From: Aquibacillus kalidii
Lineage (GTDB): Bacteria; Bacillota; Bacilli; Bacillales; Amphibacillaceae
Length of the DNA: 64,000 bases
Assembly: GCF_014280935.1 (NCBI RefSeq)
Contig: NZ_JACLZI010000050.1
Coordinates: forward strand, 1-64,000
Direction: 5' to 3'
The notes under the pieces were generated by a model. That model made no database searches and was not told where the DNA came from. It saw only the letters and a program-made list of their open reading frames with translations. The position numbers and the translations under genes were made by a program. Positions 25,787-34,444 of the stretch are shown here, piece after piece; the stretch's first letter is position 1; each line of letters opens with the position of its first letter.

Positions 25787-27025
25787 TCAGGTCCGATACG
25801 AAGCATTAATTCTGACATATTCATAGGAGAGGTCACAGCCCCATGCAGTTGCTTTCCCTTCTCCGTCACCTAATTCCGCTTTAATCACTACTGTTTCCTT
25901 CAGCAAATAATCCTTTGCTTCCTGTTCATCAAACGCAAACGGTACACCCTGTTTTACAACTTGAATTGGTCCTAAGTAAATATTTACCTTGTTAGGATCA
26001 AGCTGTTGGCCACTATATCCAATTGCTGTAATAATTCTTCCCCAGTTGGCATCCGCTCCATGAATAGCAGTTTTAACTAAGTTTGATGAAATAACAGATT
26101 TGCTAATGGCTTTTGCAGCATTCTCTGTAATAGCTCCAGTAACCTGAACCTCGACCAACTTACTAGCGCCTTCTCCATCTCTAGCTATTTCTTTAGCCAT
26201 CAGCTCACACACGAGGCCTAATCCCTCTATAAATACATTCCATTCCGCATGTTCCGGAGATAGCTTTTCATTTTCTGCCTGCCCATTCGCTAAGACAAGA
26301 ACCATATCATTCGTACTTGTGTCCCCATCCACTGTTATCATATTGAAGGATTTGTTCGTAATTGTCTTTAAAGCCGTTGATAGTGACTGTTCATCGACAT
26401 TAGCATCTGTGGTTATAAAACTTAACATCGTCGCCATATTAGGATGAATCATTCCTGACCCTTTGGCTGCTCCACCAATTGTAACAAGCTTGCCATCTAT
26501 CTCCATTTGAACAGCAACACCCTTTTCGTGTGTATCTGTTGTTAAAATAGCTGTTTCAAATCTACCTGATCCGCTATTTTCTTTGTCATGAACCCGACTA
26601 ATTCCGTCCTGTATTTTTTCCATCGGTAATAATTCCCCGATTAATCCAGTAGAGGCAACAGCTGTGTATTTCTCGGATATCTCCATTACTTCCGCAAAAC
26701 TACGTCTCATTTCATAGGCGTCTTTAAGACCCTGTTCACCCGTACACGCATTGGCTACACCCGAATTTACTATAATTGCTTGTAATTTATTTTCAGTAGC
26801 AATACTTTCTTGCGTCACCTTAAGCGGCGCGGCTTGAAAAGAATTTGTTGTATAAACACCAGCAGCATTCGCAGGTACCTCAGAGTATATCCATCCGAGA
26901 TCTAGCTTTTGCTTACGAATTCCACAATGTAGACCTCCTGCCGAGAAACCTAGAGGTGTTGTCACATTTCCTTCTGTTAACAAATTAATTTTCTCCATCG
27001 TTGACACTTGGTTCTCTTGCTTCAT
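25787..27025 (-). CDS. argJ: Bifunctional ornithine acetyltransferase / N-acetylglutamate synthase
   Basis: 412-residue precursor with the autocleavage motif KGSGMIHPNMATMLSF, in which the Thr of ATML (about 200) becomes the N-terminal nucleophile of the beta chain. Recycles the acetyl group from N-acetylornithine to glutamate. The HGADANWGRII segment near 330 is also typical. It lies 12 bp after argC. Confidence 0.96.
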   Translation of the reverse strand: MKQENQVSTMEKINLLTEGNVTTPLGFSAGGLHCGIRKQKLDLGWIYSEVPANAAGVYTTNSFQAAPLKVTQESIATENKLQAIIVNSGVANACTGEQGLKDAYEMRRSFAEVMEISEKYTAVASTGLIGELLPMEKIQDGISRVHDKENSGSGRFETAILTTDTHEKGVAVQMEIDGKLVTIGGAAKGSGMIHPNMATMLSFITTDANVDEQSLSTALKTITNKSFNMITVDGDTSTNDMVLVLANGQAENEKLSPEHAEWNVFIEGLGLVCELMAKEIARDGEGASKLVEVQVTGAITENAAKAISKSVISSNLVKTAIHGADANWGRIITAIGYSGQQLDPNKVNIYLGPIQVVKQGVPFAFDEQEAKDYLLKETVVIKAELGDGEGKATAWGCDLSYEYVRINASYRT

Positions 27026-27037
27026 TTCCGCACCCTC

Positions 27038-28075
27038 CTAAGGATAAATAGGTATGTTTTTCAGTCCAGTTGTAACGTCCCAACCGTTCATTATATTCAT
27101 GTTTTGAATGGCTTGCCCCGAGGCACCCTTTACTAAGTTATCGATCACTGAAATAATCGTTAACTTACCTGTTCTTTCATCAGCATATAGCCCAATATCA
27201 CAGTAGTTACTACCATAAACTTCTTTTGTAGAAGGAATAGTTCCCTCTGGTCGCACCCGAACAAACGGATGATCGCTATAATAATCCTTATATAAGTCAA
27301 CTAGTTCTCTAGTAGTCTTATAATCTTTTAAATCCACATAGATCGTACTCATTATCCCTCTAGTCATCGGTACAATGTGAGGAGTAAAAATAACCTGTAA
27401 AGAAGTATTTGCCTCGTTCTTTAATAGCTGTTCAATTTCTGGAATATGTTTATGCTCCCCTAACTTATAGGCTTTAAAGTTTTCATTCATCTCGGAAAAG
27501 TGAACATTTAACGATAAACTCCTTCCAGCCCCAGATACACCAGTCTTGGCGTCAATTATAATGGTTTGATTATTAATAAATTCCTGTTTAATAACTGGCA
27601 TCAAGCCCAACAATGTTGCTGTCGGGTAACAACCTGGATTGGCAATTAGGGTAGCGTTCTTAATTTGTTCAGGATAGATCTCGCTTAGCCCATATGTAGC
27701 TTGATTCACTACTTCTTGTGGCGCTGGTGTCGATTGATACCACTTTTCGTATTCTTCTGGTTGCTTCAATCGGAAATCCCCCGACAAATCAATGCACTTA
27801 ATTCCCTTTTCCAATAGGGAAGGAATTATATTTTTACTGACGTTTGAAGGTGTTGCAAAAAATACAAGATCAATAGTTTGAGCAAGTACTTCTATATCTA
27901 ATGAGTCCATTTGCCTGTCTGCTATTTCTATAATATGTGGATAAGTAGTGGATAACTCTGTTCCACTATTTGAATGAGAAATAATGGACGCCACTTCAAC
28001 ATATGGGTGATTATCTAAAAATCTTAGTAATTCAACTGCACCATATCCGGTGCCTCCAATAATTGCTACTTTCAC
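27038..28075 (-). CDS. argC: N-acetyl-gamma-glutamyl-phosphate reductase
   Basis: About 345 residues. Rossmann start VAIIGGTGYGAVELLR, catalytic Cys in NPGCYPTATLL (about 150) and SGAGRSLS. Reduces the acylphosphate to N-acetylglutamate semialdehyde with NADPH. The longest frame starts at a GTG that lies inside the ribosome site GGAGTGA; the GTG at 28075, giving MKVAIIGG, has correct spacing and matches family N-termini. First gene of argCJBD; argF, carAB and argGH are not in the window. Confidence 0.95.
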   Translation of the reverse strand: MKVAIIGGTGYGAVELLRFLDNHPYVEVASIISHSNSGTELSTTYPHIIEIADRQMDSLDIEVLAQTIDLVFFATPSNVSKNIIPSLLEKGIKCIDLSGDFRLKQPEEYEKWYQSTPAPQEVVNQATYGLSEIYPEQIKNATLIANPGCYPTATLLGLMPVIKQEFINNQTIIIDAKTGVSGAGRSLSLNVHFSEMNENFKAYKLGEHKHIPEIEQLLKNEANTSLQVIFTPHIVPMTRGIMSTIYVDLKDYKTTRELVDLYKDYYSDHPFVRVRPEGTIPSTKEVYGSNYCDIGLYADERTGKLTIISVIDNLVKGASGQAIQNMNIMNGWDVTTGLKNIPIYP

Positions 28076-28434
28076 GATCTTATTCACTCCTAAGTCAGAA
28101 TGGGATTGGTTTATTATTATACTTTATTATGTATGTTTATACAATATTGTTTTCAAACTTTTTAGAGAAATCATATATAATTTCATTCTTTTATAATGAT
28201 TTTTATTTATAAATTATGATAATAAACATATTTAATCCATCATGATCAGTTTACTACTTCTTTTAGACATGCTGAATATTTATCCAACAAAGAGTATATT
28301 TAATTTATATATTCTATTATTAAAATAATGTTCCTTAACTTTATTTTTTTCTAACTTTCGAATAGTAAAGATATGATAAACTGTGTAATAATCAACTAAT
28401 TTTACGACTTTAAACTGAGGAAAGGGGACGTTGA
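28076..28434. other. AT-rich divergent promoter region between argC and the GNAT gene
   Basis: No gene seen in 359 bp. It holds an argC promoter (separate entry) and, near the plus-strand gene, the good ribosome site AAAGGGG at 28420. The middle is almost only A and T and shows no further structure I trust. Confidence 0.5.
28116..28144 (-). promoter_or_regulatory. argC promoter with ArgR-box-like palindrome
   Basis: On the minus strand -35 TTGTAT (28144-28139) and a perfect -10 TATAAT (28121-28116) with a 17-bp spacer. TGTATGTTTATACA (28130-28143), a TGTAT-N4-ATACA palindrome, overlaps the -35 and resembles ARG boxes of low-GC Gram-positives, a plausible arginine repressor site. Confidence 0.5.
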
Positions 28435-28947
28435 ATGTTTACTACAAGAGTATTAACTCCAAGTGATGGCGAAAGTTACCTTCAGTTAAGATTGCAAGCT
28501 CTTCAGAAAAATCCAGAAGCATTTGCATCCAGCTATGAAGAAGAAAAAGAGCAATTACCAGACAAATACGTTACACGGTTTCAAGCTAATAGTGGTTCGG
28601 TAACTTTTGGTGTATTGAATAACGGAGAGCTAGTGGGTGTTGTCACTTTAGTAAAGGAAAGACTTATTAAACTACAACATCGCGCAAACGTGGTAGCCAT
28701 GTATGTTTCTCCTGATTACCGTCATAAAGGTTTAGGAAAGAAGCTATTATCCGAGGTTATCCAAGAAGCAAAAAATATAGAAGGAATTGAACAGCTTTAC
28801 TTAAGTGTAGTGTCCACAAACATTAGCGCAAAGCATTTATACAAGTCATTCCACTTCGAAGTCTATGGTTTTGAAAAAAGGGCATTGAAAGTAGGAGAAA
28901 ACTATTATGATGAAGAACATATGGTACTTTACTTAAACAACGTATGA
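28435..28947 (+). CDS. GNAT family N-acetyltransferase
   Basis: 170 residues with the GNAT fold: acetyl-CoA-binding motif A in VAMYVSPDYRHKGLGKKLLSEVIQEA (about 85-110) and motif B in LYLSVVSTNISAKHLYKSFHFEVYG. The R/Q-x-x-G-x-G/A signature reads RHKGLG. Substrate unknown; general resemblance to small-molecule or ribosomal-protein acetylases. Single gene, followed by a hairpin at 28957-28985. Start ATG 28435. Confidence 0.85.
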   Translation: MFTTRVLTPSDGESYLQLRLQALQKNPEAFASSYEEEKEQLPDKYVTRFQANSGSVTFGVLNNGELVGVVTLVKERLIKLQHRANVVAMYVSPDYRHKGLGKKLLSEVIQEAKNIEGIEQLYLSVVSTNISAKHLYKSFHFEVYGFEKRALKVGENYYDEEHMVLYLNNV

Positions 28948-28956
28948 GAGTTAGAT

Positions 28957-28985
28957 ATCCACACTAAACATAGGTTAGTGTGGAT
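28957..28985 (+). terminator. Hairpin after the GNAT gene
   Basis: ATCCACACTAA and TTAGTGTGGAT form an 11-bp perfect stem with a 7-nt loop, followed only by TATTCT, so a moderate terminator. Confidence 0.65.
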
Positions 28986-29123
28986 TATTCTAGCATTAAT
29001 CTTTTATCCACATGTTTTACTAGTATGCATGTGAGTATTTTTCTTAGGAATTCCACTTTATCCACACGTTCTATCACTTTCTATTGATAAGACTCACTCT
29101 AATATCATAGTTCCTAATAAATA

Positions 29124-29150
29124 TAAAAGAGACAGTAAGTACCTCACTGC
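29124..29150 (-). terminator. Probable terminator of the FAH-family gene
   Basis: On the minus strand CAGTGAG and CTTACTG pair around GTA and are followed by TCTCTTTTAT. Confidence 0.55.
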
Positions 29151-29179
29151 CCCATTCCTTAAATATTTATTCACTTTGA

Positions 29180-30115
29180 CTATTCCTCTACCCTGTTCTC
29201 CAATACCCCTATTCCTTCAATTTCCAATTTAACGATATCTCCATCTTTTAGAAATTGAGGTGGTTTCATTGCAAATCCGACTCCGTCTGGTGTACCAGTT
29301 AATATAATATCGCCTGGATTTAAAGTCATAATGTTGGAGATAAAGGCAACTAAATATGGTACGTTAAAAATTAAATGTTTAGTATTAGAACTTTGTCTTA
29401 ATTGGCCGTTAACAAAGCTTTTAACATTTAACTTCGAAGGATCTACTAGCTCCTCTTTTGTAACTAACCACGGGCCTATCGGTGTACTTTTATCTAGTGA
29501 CTTGCCTTGCAACCATTGAGGGGTACGCTTTTGTAGATCTCTTGCCGATACATCATTGCCAATCGAGTAGCCTGCCACGTACTCAAGTGCCTGCTCTTCC
29601 GATACAGATGAAGCTTCTTTACCAATAACCACTGCTAATTCTGCTTCATAATCCAACTTGTCAGTTATATAGGACTTCATGATCGAATCATCTGGTCCAA
29701 TCAAAGCATTATTGAACTTGGCAAACAATACTGGGTATTCAGGAATATCACTCTTCATTTCTGCAACATGATCAGCATAATTCTTACCCACACATATTAT
29801 CTTGGATGGGTTCGGTACTGGTGGTCCTAAAATTACATTTTCCCTTTTGTAGGATTGTGTATCATTTTTATTTACTATGTAAAACTGATAAGATGCTACT
29901 GCTCTGTCAATCCCTAATTGACCCAGCTTATAAAAATCACTAGGATCAGACGGTAGTAAATTTTCCGCCGCATAAGCCTCTTCTAGCTCCCCTTTACTCT
30001 TTTGCATTTCCCTAAATACTTCCTGTAGATCAACAATCACACCATGATCAACATCTATAAAACCAATACGATACAGTCCTGGATGTTGGTTTAACCGATA
30101 ACTAACAATCTTCAC
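29180..30115 (-). CDS. Fumarylacetoacetate hydrolase family protein (YisK/YcgM-like)
   Basis: 311 residues; N-terminal extension then the FAH domain (about 105-310). KIICVGKNYADHVAEM and FAKFNNALIGPDD lead to the metal-binding DYEAELAVVIGK, then GNDVSARDLQ and ILTGTPDGVGFAM. Members use Mg/Mn to cleave or decarboxylate diketo acids; B. subtilis YisK decarboxylates oxaloacetate and YcgM-type enzymes hydrolyse acylpyruvates. The actual substrate here is unknown. Starts at GTG with GAAGGAGGGG upstream. Single gene. Confidence 0.88.
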   Translation of the reverse strand: MKIVSYRLNQHPGLYRIGFIDVDHGVIVDLQEVFREMQKSKGELEEAYAAENLLPSDPSDFYKLGQLGIDRAVASYQFYIVNKNDTQSYKRENVILGPPVPNPSKIICVGKNYADHVAEMKSDIPEYPVLFAKFNNALIGPDDSIMKSYITDKLDYEAELAVVIGKEASSVSEEQALEYVAGYSIGNDVSARDLQKRTPQWLQGKSLDKSTPIGPWLVTKEELVDPSKLNVKSFVNGQLRQSSNTKHLIFNVPYLVAFISNIMTLNPGDIILTGTPDGVGFAMKPPQFLKDGDIVKLEIEGIGVLENRVEE

Positions 30116-30199
30116 GTGTACCCCTCCTTCATTTATATAATTATTTTAACACTCAGATAATTCATTCTCTATAAGCTTTGTGAATTGATGTTTCCATTC

Positions 30200-30226
30200 A
30201 AAAAAACCACCGATTAATCGGTGGCT
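30200..30226 (-). terminator. Terminator of the amino-acid ABC operon
   Basis: Perfect stem CCACCGAT-TA-ATCGGTGG (30207-30224); on the minus strand TTTTTTTG follows. Confidence 0.9.
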
Positions 30227-30230
30227 TTTG

Positions 30231-30953
30231 TTACAGTATTTTGCTAAGAAAAGATTGTGTCCGTTCATGTTGTGGATTTCCAAATATAGCCTCAGGTTCA
30301 TTTTCCTCAATAATATATCCTTCATCCATAAACACAACCCGATCACCAACTTCTCGCGCAAAGCCCATTTCATGGGTTACGACAACCATCGTCATTCCTT
30401 CTTTAGCCAACTGTTTCATAACCTCCAGCACTTCCCCAACCATTTCTGGATCTAGCGCTGATGTTGGTTCATCAAACAACATGACTTTTGGCCCCATTCC
30501 TAACGCCCTAGCGATCGCAACTCTTTGCTTTTGACCTCCTGATAGAGAATCCGGGTACACATCAGCCTTGTCAGCTAATCCAACCTTTTCCAGTAATGCA
30601 ATAGCTTTCGTTTTTGCCTCTTGCTTATTCCATTTACGAACTACACTCATAGGTAATGTTATATTTTCTAAGACAGTCTTGTGAGGAAACAAGTTAAACT
30701 GCTGAAAAACCATACCTACTTCTTCTCTAACTTTATTGATGTCTACCTTTTTATCGGTAATGTCTACACCTTCAATATATACGTGCCCGTCTGTTATCGT
30801 TTCTATTTGATTTAAACATCTTAGAAAAGTGGATTTACCAGAACCAGAGGGGCCAATAACTACAACAACTTCTTTTGGTTCAATTTCTATACTTATGTCT
30901 TTTAGGACTTCTAGCGCCCCAAATGATTTCTTTAAATTCTTCACGGAAATCAT
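30231..30953 (-). CDS. Polar amino-acid ABC transporter, ATP-binding protein
   Basis: 240 residues from ATG 30953, whose ATGA overlaps the permease stop by 4 bases; the longer frame reads back into the permease gene and is rejected. Walker A GPSGSGKS at 34-41, signature LSGGQKQR near 133, Walker [13 protein letters not shown] and the switch His in VVTHEMGFA. High similarity to the GlnQ/ArtM/TcyN branch of polar amino-acid importers. Partner of the permease and binding protein encoded just upstream. Confidence 0.95.
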   Translation of the reverse strand: MISVKNLKKSFGALEVLKDISIEIEPKEVVVVIGPSGSGKSTFLRCLNQIETITDGHVYIEGVDITDKKVDINKVREEVGMVFQQFNLFPHKTVLENITLPMSVVRKWNKQEAKTKAIALLEKVGLADKADVYPDSLSGGQKQRVAIARALGMGPKVMLFDEPTSALDPEMVGEVLEVMKQLAKEGMTMVVVTHEMGFAREVGDRVVFMDEGYIIEENEPEAIFGNPQHERTQSFLSKIL

Positions 30954-31609
30954 TCTGTAGCAAACCTTCTTTCTAAATAATTTAACAGATACGTCAATGA
31001 CAATGTCAGTATTAGATAAATAACAGCTACCATTAAATACGGTTCCCATACACGGTAGTATTCGCCAACAGCAGCTCTACCCCAATAGAATATCTCAGGT
31101 GCTGCAATGATCGCACCTAATGAGGAATCCTTTAGCAGCGTAATAAATTCATTGCCTAGTGGTGGTATCATTCGCTTAAACGCTTGTGGCAAAATCACAT
31201 GTCTCATTACCTGTATTTTATTCATTCCTAATGAATGTGCTGCTTCAGCTTGGCCTTTATCAATCGATTGAATTCCTGCACGGAAAATCTCAGCAACATA
31301 GGCAGCCGAATTCAATGATAACGTTGCAATTACAGAAGCAATCGGGTTAACTGGAGACATAAATAATGGCATAACCGCGAAATGTATTAAAAATAATTGT
31401 ACAAGAAGCGGTGTGCCTCTGAAGAAATTGATATACCAAACAAAAGGTAACCTAACAATAAAAAGCGGCGACATTTTGCCTAGTGCAATGAACAACCCAA
31501 GTATACAACCTAATAGAACACCCGCCAACGACATGCCAATTGTTCTTAATGCCCCTTGTAAAAAGAAAGGCAGATAATCTATTATAATGTCCCAACGAAA
31601 ATCCATCAT
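30950..31609 (-). CDS. Polar amino-acid ABC transporter, permease
   Basis: 219 residues, five to six membrane helices of the HisM/GlnP type. The N-terminal [22 protein letters not shown] and the cytoplasmic EAA loop [22 protein letters not shown] (about 140-161) are typical. It starts 175 bp after the binding-protein gene, behind an internal hairpin, and overlaps the ATPase gene by 4 bases, indicating translational coupling. A single permease gene implies a homodimeric channel. Confidence 0.95.
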   Translation of the reverse strand: MMDFRWDIIIDYLPFFLQGALRTIGMSLAGVLLGCILGLFIALGKMSPLFIVRLPFVWYINFFRGTPLLVQLFLIHFAVMPLFMSPVNPIASVIATLSLNSAAYVAEIFRAGIQSIDKGQAEAAHSLGMNKIQVMRHVILPQAFKRMIPPLGNEFITLLKDSSLGAIIAAPEIFYWGRAAVGEYYRVWEPYLMVAVIYLILTLSLTYLLNYLERRFATE

Positions 31610-31752
31610 TACTTTTACTCCCTTTTTATCCAGCAGAATCGAACTGCCTAATTATTTCATTTTATTACTATTTATAATCTTGTTAACTTAATTTATTCAA
31701 CCTTTTATTTAAGCTTAAACAAGAGTTACCGATCTAATCAGAAAAGGAAAAA

Positions 31753-31782
31753 GTAGCGCAACTATGTTACGCTACCTGTTTA
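31753..31782 (-). terminator. Intra-operon hairpin between binding protein and permease genes
   Basis: On the minus strand GTAGCGTAAC and GTTGCGCTAC pair around ATA and are followed by TTTTTCC. It lies right after the binding-protein stop, so it is a partial terminator that lowers permease/ATPase expression relative to the binding protein. Confidence 0.75.
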
Positions 31783-31784
31783 TG

Positions 31785-32636
31785 TCACTCCGCCGCCTTC
31801 TTCAAAGCATCTATATCAGCGTCATTCCCAAACCATTCTTTATAAATTTCTTGGTAAGTACCATTATCAATAACAGTAGCTAAAGCCTCACTGATTTCTT
31901 CCTTGTATTCACTACCTTTTGGAAACATAAAGCCATAATACTCTGACTCAAAACTAGCTTCATCTGTAATCATTTCAACACCTGCATCTGGATTGTTTTT
32001 CACATATTCAGCTGCTACAACATTATCCGTAACAACTGCGCTCACATCACCATTTTTCAACGCCATGAAAGCTAATGCTTGTGTTTCATATTTAGAGATG
32101 TTCTTGTTATTTTCTCCTAATACCTTTTCAGCAGCATCTGCTCCTGTTGTACCAGTTTGCACACCTACTTTTATTCCTTCTAAATCTGCTGCACTTGTTA
32201 TATTCTCACCTTCGTTAAATACAATAACATGTGTTGATTGAAAATATGGTACGGAAAAGTCGTACGATTCTTTACGCTTATCATTAATCGTAATCCCTGC
32301 CACACCAAAGTCTAGGTCTTCACCTTGAACAGAAGCTAACATTGCTTCCCAGCCAACATTTTTAAATTCATAATCAAGTCCTGCTTCTTTCATGACAGCC
32401 TTTAATAAATCTGCATCAAAACCGACAATTTCACCTTTTTCCATATATTCAAATGGTGCAAAAGTTGCTTCTGTACCAACCTGTAAGACTTTCTTTTCAG
32501 CTGATTCACTGTTTCCTTCTGATTCAGAACCATTGTTTTCAGAAGAGTCTTTCGTCTCGTTTGTTCCACATGCTGCAAGAAATAACATTCCAATAAGTAA
32601 AAATCCCACATACAAAAAGGATAAGTTCTTTTTCAT
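31785..32636 (-). CDS. Polar amino-acid ABC transporter, substrate-binding lipoprotein
   Basis: 283 residues with a lipoprotein signal ending LFLAACGTNE (Cys near 23), a Ser/Glu-rich linker (to about 45), then an SBP_bac_3 fold: VGTEATFAPFEYMEKGEIVGFDADLLKAV, GEDLDFGVAGITINDKRKESYDFSVPYF and GVQTGTTGADAA. These bind glutamine, arginine or cystine; the exact ligand cannot be fixed. First gene of the three-gene importer. Start ATG with AGGAGTG. Confidence 0.93.
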   Translation of the reverse strand: MKKNLSFLYVGFLLIGMLFLAACGTNETKDSSENNGSESEGNSESAEKKVLQVGTEATFAPFEYMEKGEIVGFDADLLKAVMKEAGLDYEFKNVGWEAMLASVQGEDLDFGVAGITINDKRKESYDFSVPYFQSTHVIVFNEGENITSAADLEGIKVGVQTGTTGADAAEKVLGENNKNISKYETQALAFMALKNGDVSAVVTDNVVAAEYVKNNPDAGVEMITDEASFESEYYGFMFPKGSEYKEEISEALATVIDNGTYQEIYKEWFGNDADIDALKKAAE

Positions 32637-32885
32637 AAATATTCACTCCTGATAGTTTAATATTCATTTTACGTAATTCAAATAATAACTGCTAAACTCT
32701 ATTTTTTCAATAGATTTTTGTAAAAAATATAAAATTAAACATGAAACCGTTTTGCATTAATATACATTAAAGTTGACTAAATATTCTAAAATTACCGAAA
32801 GATTAAATACTTTTTTAATACCTAATCTATAATGAACATCAAACGTAGTCCATTCACTTGGAAGAAAATCTTCCCTTGCTTTTAT

Positions 32886-33779
32886 TTATAGTAACGTTTT
32901 ATGAATCCAAATGGCTGCTTGCATCCCATCCCCCATTGCGATTGTCACTTGTTCTGAGTGTGCCACGACGTCTCCTGCAGCCCAAACATGATCAACACTC
33001 GTCATTTGTGTACGTGGGTTAACTAATATATGCTCATTAGTGTGGAGTTCTACCCCTAGCTGTTTAGCAAGGCCGGACATTACTTCATTTCCTCTAAAAG
33101 CGACAAATGCATGATTCGCCAATACCTTTTCCCCATTATTAAGTATGACTCCCTCAAGTCGATCTTCATTCGTCATGACTTGTTGTATTGATCCATCGAA
33201 TATCTTTATTCCCATACTGTTTAATTTATGAATAGTCTCCTTATTGATATCAGCCTGATCATGATTAATAAAAATTAGGTTATTTGTCCAATAACTGAGT
33301 GTAAGAGCCATTTTCGCTCCAACATTCCCAGACCCCAATACTAGTGCTTTCTTTCCTTTAATTTCATATCCGTCGCAATCGGGACAAACATAGATACTCT
33401 TTCCTAAACAAGGAAATATATTCTTCGGCAGTGGTAGCCTATCTTTAACTCCAGTAGCAAACAAGATCCGCTTCGCCCTGTAGAATGAATGATTCAATCC
33501 CTCTAACAAGAAATCTGCACCATCTCTTTTTACAGTTTCAATCGTGTCATCTATGAAGGTAATTCCTAATTCTTTTGCTTGTTTTGTTCCAATCTCTCTT
33601 AAAGTTTCACCGCTGACTCCTTCTGGCCATCCAAGAACGTTGTGATAACACCTACACCAATTTGATCGCCCTTCTGATTTGGAGTCTATTACAATCACAT
33701 TATGTTGATATCTTCCTAGCTGGATAGCTGCTTGAAGACCCGCTATTCCTCCTCCAATGACAGCACAGTCATATAACAT
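32886..33779 (-). CDS. Thioredoxin-reductase-like FAD/NAD(P) oxidoreductase
   Basis: About 297 residues. FAD-binding CAVIGGGIAGLQAAIQLGR at the N-terminus, NADPH domain with LVLGSGNVGAKMA (about 148-160), and FAD-binding WAAGDVVAHSEQVTIAMGDG near the C-terminus. A redox pair CPDC lies at about 132-135, where TrxR has CATC, so disulfide chemistry is plausible; a dedicated thioredoxin is not adjacent. ATG 33779 (MLYDCAV) is chosen because the longer frame starts at a GTG within GAGGTGA. Single gene. Confidence 0.85.
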   Translation of the reverse strand: MLYDCAVIGGGIAGLQAAIQLGRYQHNVIVIDSKSEGRSNWCRCYHNVLGWPEGVSGETLREIGTKQAKELGITFIDDTIETVKRDGADFLLEGLNHSFYRAKRILFATGVKDRLPLPKNIFPCLGKSIYVCPDCDGYEIKGKKALVLGSGNVGAKMALTLSYWTNNLIFINHDQADINKETIHKLNSMGIKIFDGSIQQVMTNEDRLEGVILNNGEKVLANHAFVAFRGNEVMSGLAKQLGVELHTNEHILVNPRTQMTSVDHVWAAGDVVAHSEQVTIAMGDGMQAAIWIHKTLL

Positions 33780-34150
33780 TACTTTCACCTCAATAATTAA
33801 TTTATAATCCTATTGTGATCCATTTCGTATATTTAAATCCAAATCATGATCAATTAACCGCTACACAAAATTATTCTTTGTTTATAAAAGTGATTGCGGT
33901 CGTTTTTAGACTTTCTCTATAGACCGATCATCACGTTTTCTCGATTTCCTTGTTTGCACAATAAGCTTTTTTCTGCTCGGTTAGGACCAAAAATCCTAGA
34001 CACCTTTTACGTTTTGATTTTTTTTGTTGCTCCTATTTCGTTTCGTTAGGCTCTTATTGCATTCAAAAATGTGATGACTATATTTTCTATGTATAGTGGG
34101 TGGAGTAAAAGATCAGACTCTAGACTGAGCGTAATTCATTCTAACAACCG
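33780..34150. other. Non-coding region upstream of the tri-peptide unit
   Basis: No gene seen. It contains T-rich tracts (for example near 34016-34030) and the short inverted pair TAGGA/TCCTA near 33980-34000. Nothing else could be assigned. Confidence 0.4.
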
Positions 34151-34179
34151 TTATGAAGAAATAGCGATGCGCTTATACT
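34151..34179 (+). promoter_or_regulatory. Promoter of the micro-ORF unit
   Basis: -35-like TTATGA (34151-34156) and -10 TATACT (34174-34179) with exactly 17 bp between. It lies 34 bp upstream of the first micro-ORF. The -10 is good, the -35 weak. Confidence 0.5.
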
Positions 34180-34212
34180 ATAACCATAAGCTCATAACAA
34201 GGAGGTTTTACT

Positions 34213-34266
34213 ATGTATAACGATTTCGATTTAGAATTACACGTTAATGACCGACGACCTAAGTAA
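34213..34266 (+). CDS. 17-residue peptide, micro-ORF 1
   Basis: Reads MYNDFDLELHVNDRRPK and stop. AAGGAGG (34199-34205) lies eight bases before the ATG, a near-ideal ribosome site. The peptide aligns without gaps to micro-ORF 2 (34300-34353): identical at M1, N3, V11 and RRPK 14-17, with conservative changes Y/F, F/Y, D/E, L/M, L/I and D/E elsewhere. That pattern argues for selection on the peptide. I do not recognise a known family. Function unknown; an acidic amphipathic stretch followed by a basic tail is all that can be seen. Confidence 0.6.
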   Translation: MYNDFDLELHVNDRRPK

Positions 34267-34299
34267 CGAGAAAGTCAATAATTAAAGTGAGGTGTAAAA

Positions 34300-34353
34300 A
34301 TGTTCAACCAATATGAGATGTTTATTGCAGTCAGTGAAAGAAGACCGAAATAA
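34300..34353 (+). CDS. 17-residue peptide, micro-ORF 2 (paralogue of micro-ORF 1)
   Basis: Reads MFNQYEMFIAVSERRPK and stop, exactly the length of micro-ORF 1. GTGAGGTG (34288-34295) provides a ribosome site four to six bases from the ATG. The spacing between the two ORFs is 33 bp. The shared RRPK ending and conservative substitutions indicate a tandem duplication kept as protein. Function unknown. Confidence 0.6.
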   Translation: MFNQYEMFIAVSERRPK

Positions 34354-34373
34354 TAATTTAGGAGGGCTGCAAT

Positions 34374-34406
34374 ATGTTGATGCTAATACTAAGTTCAATA
34401 ACGTAA
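34374..34406 (+). CDS. 10-residue hydrophobic peptide, micro-ORF 3
   Basis: Reads MLMLILSSIT and stop, with AGGAGGG (34360-34366) seven bases upstream, as strong a ribosome site as any in the window. It ends directly before a strong terminator. It is unrelated to the two 17-mers. It could be a very small membrane-associated peptide or just a fortuitous ORF behind a real site. Confidence 0.4.
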   Translation: MLMLILSSIT

Positions 34407-34442
34407 AAAACCTCTTACCAACTGAATTGGGAGAGGTTTTTG
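34407..34442 (+). terminator. Terminator of the micro-ORF unit
   Basis: AAAACCTCTTACCAA and TTGGGAGAGGTTTT pair around CTGAA, followed by TTTG. It is flanked by A on the left, so it may also serve the AEC carrier gene on the other strand. Confidence 0.88.
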
Positions 34443-34444
34443 TT

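Noticed and set aside
30954-31049. N-terminal extension of the ABC ATPase
   Set aside because: It overlaps the permease gene out of frame; the ATGA junction gives the normal ATPase start.
33845-34140. Possible structured RNA in the region before the micro-ORFs
   Set aside because: Short inverted words are present but no stable, conserved-looking fold or known riboswitch core could be traced by eye.
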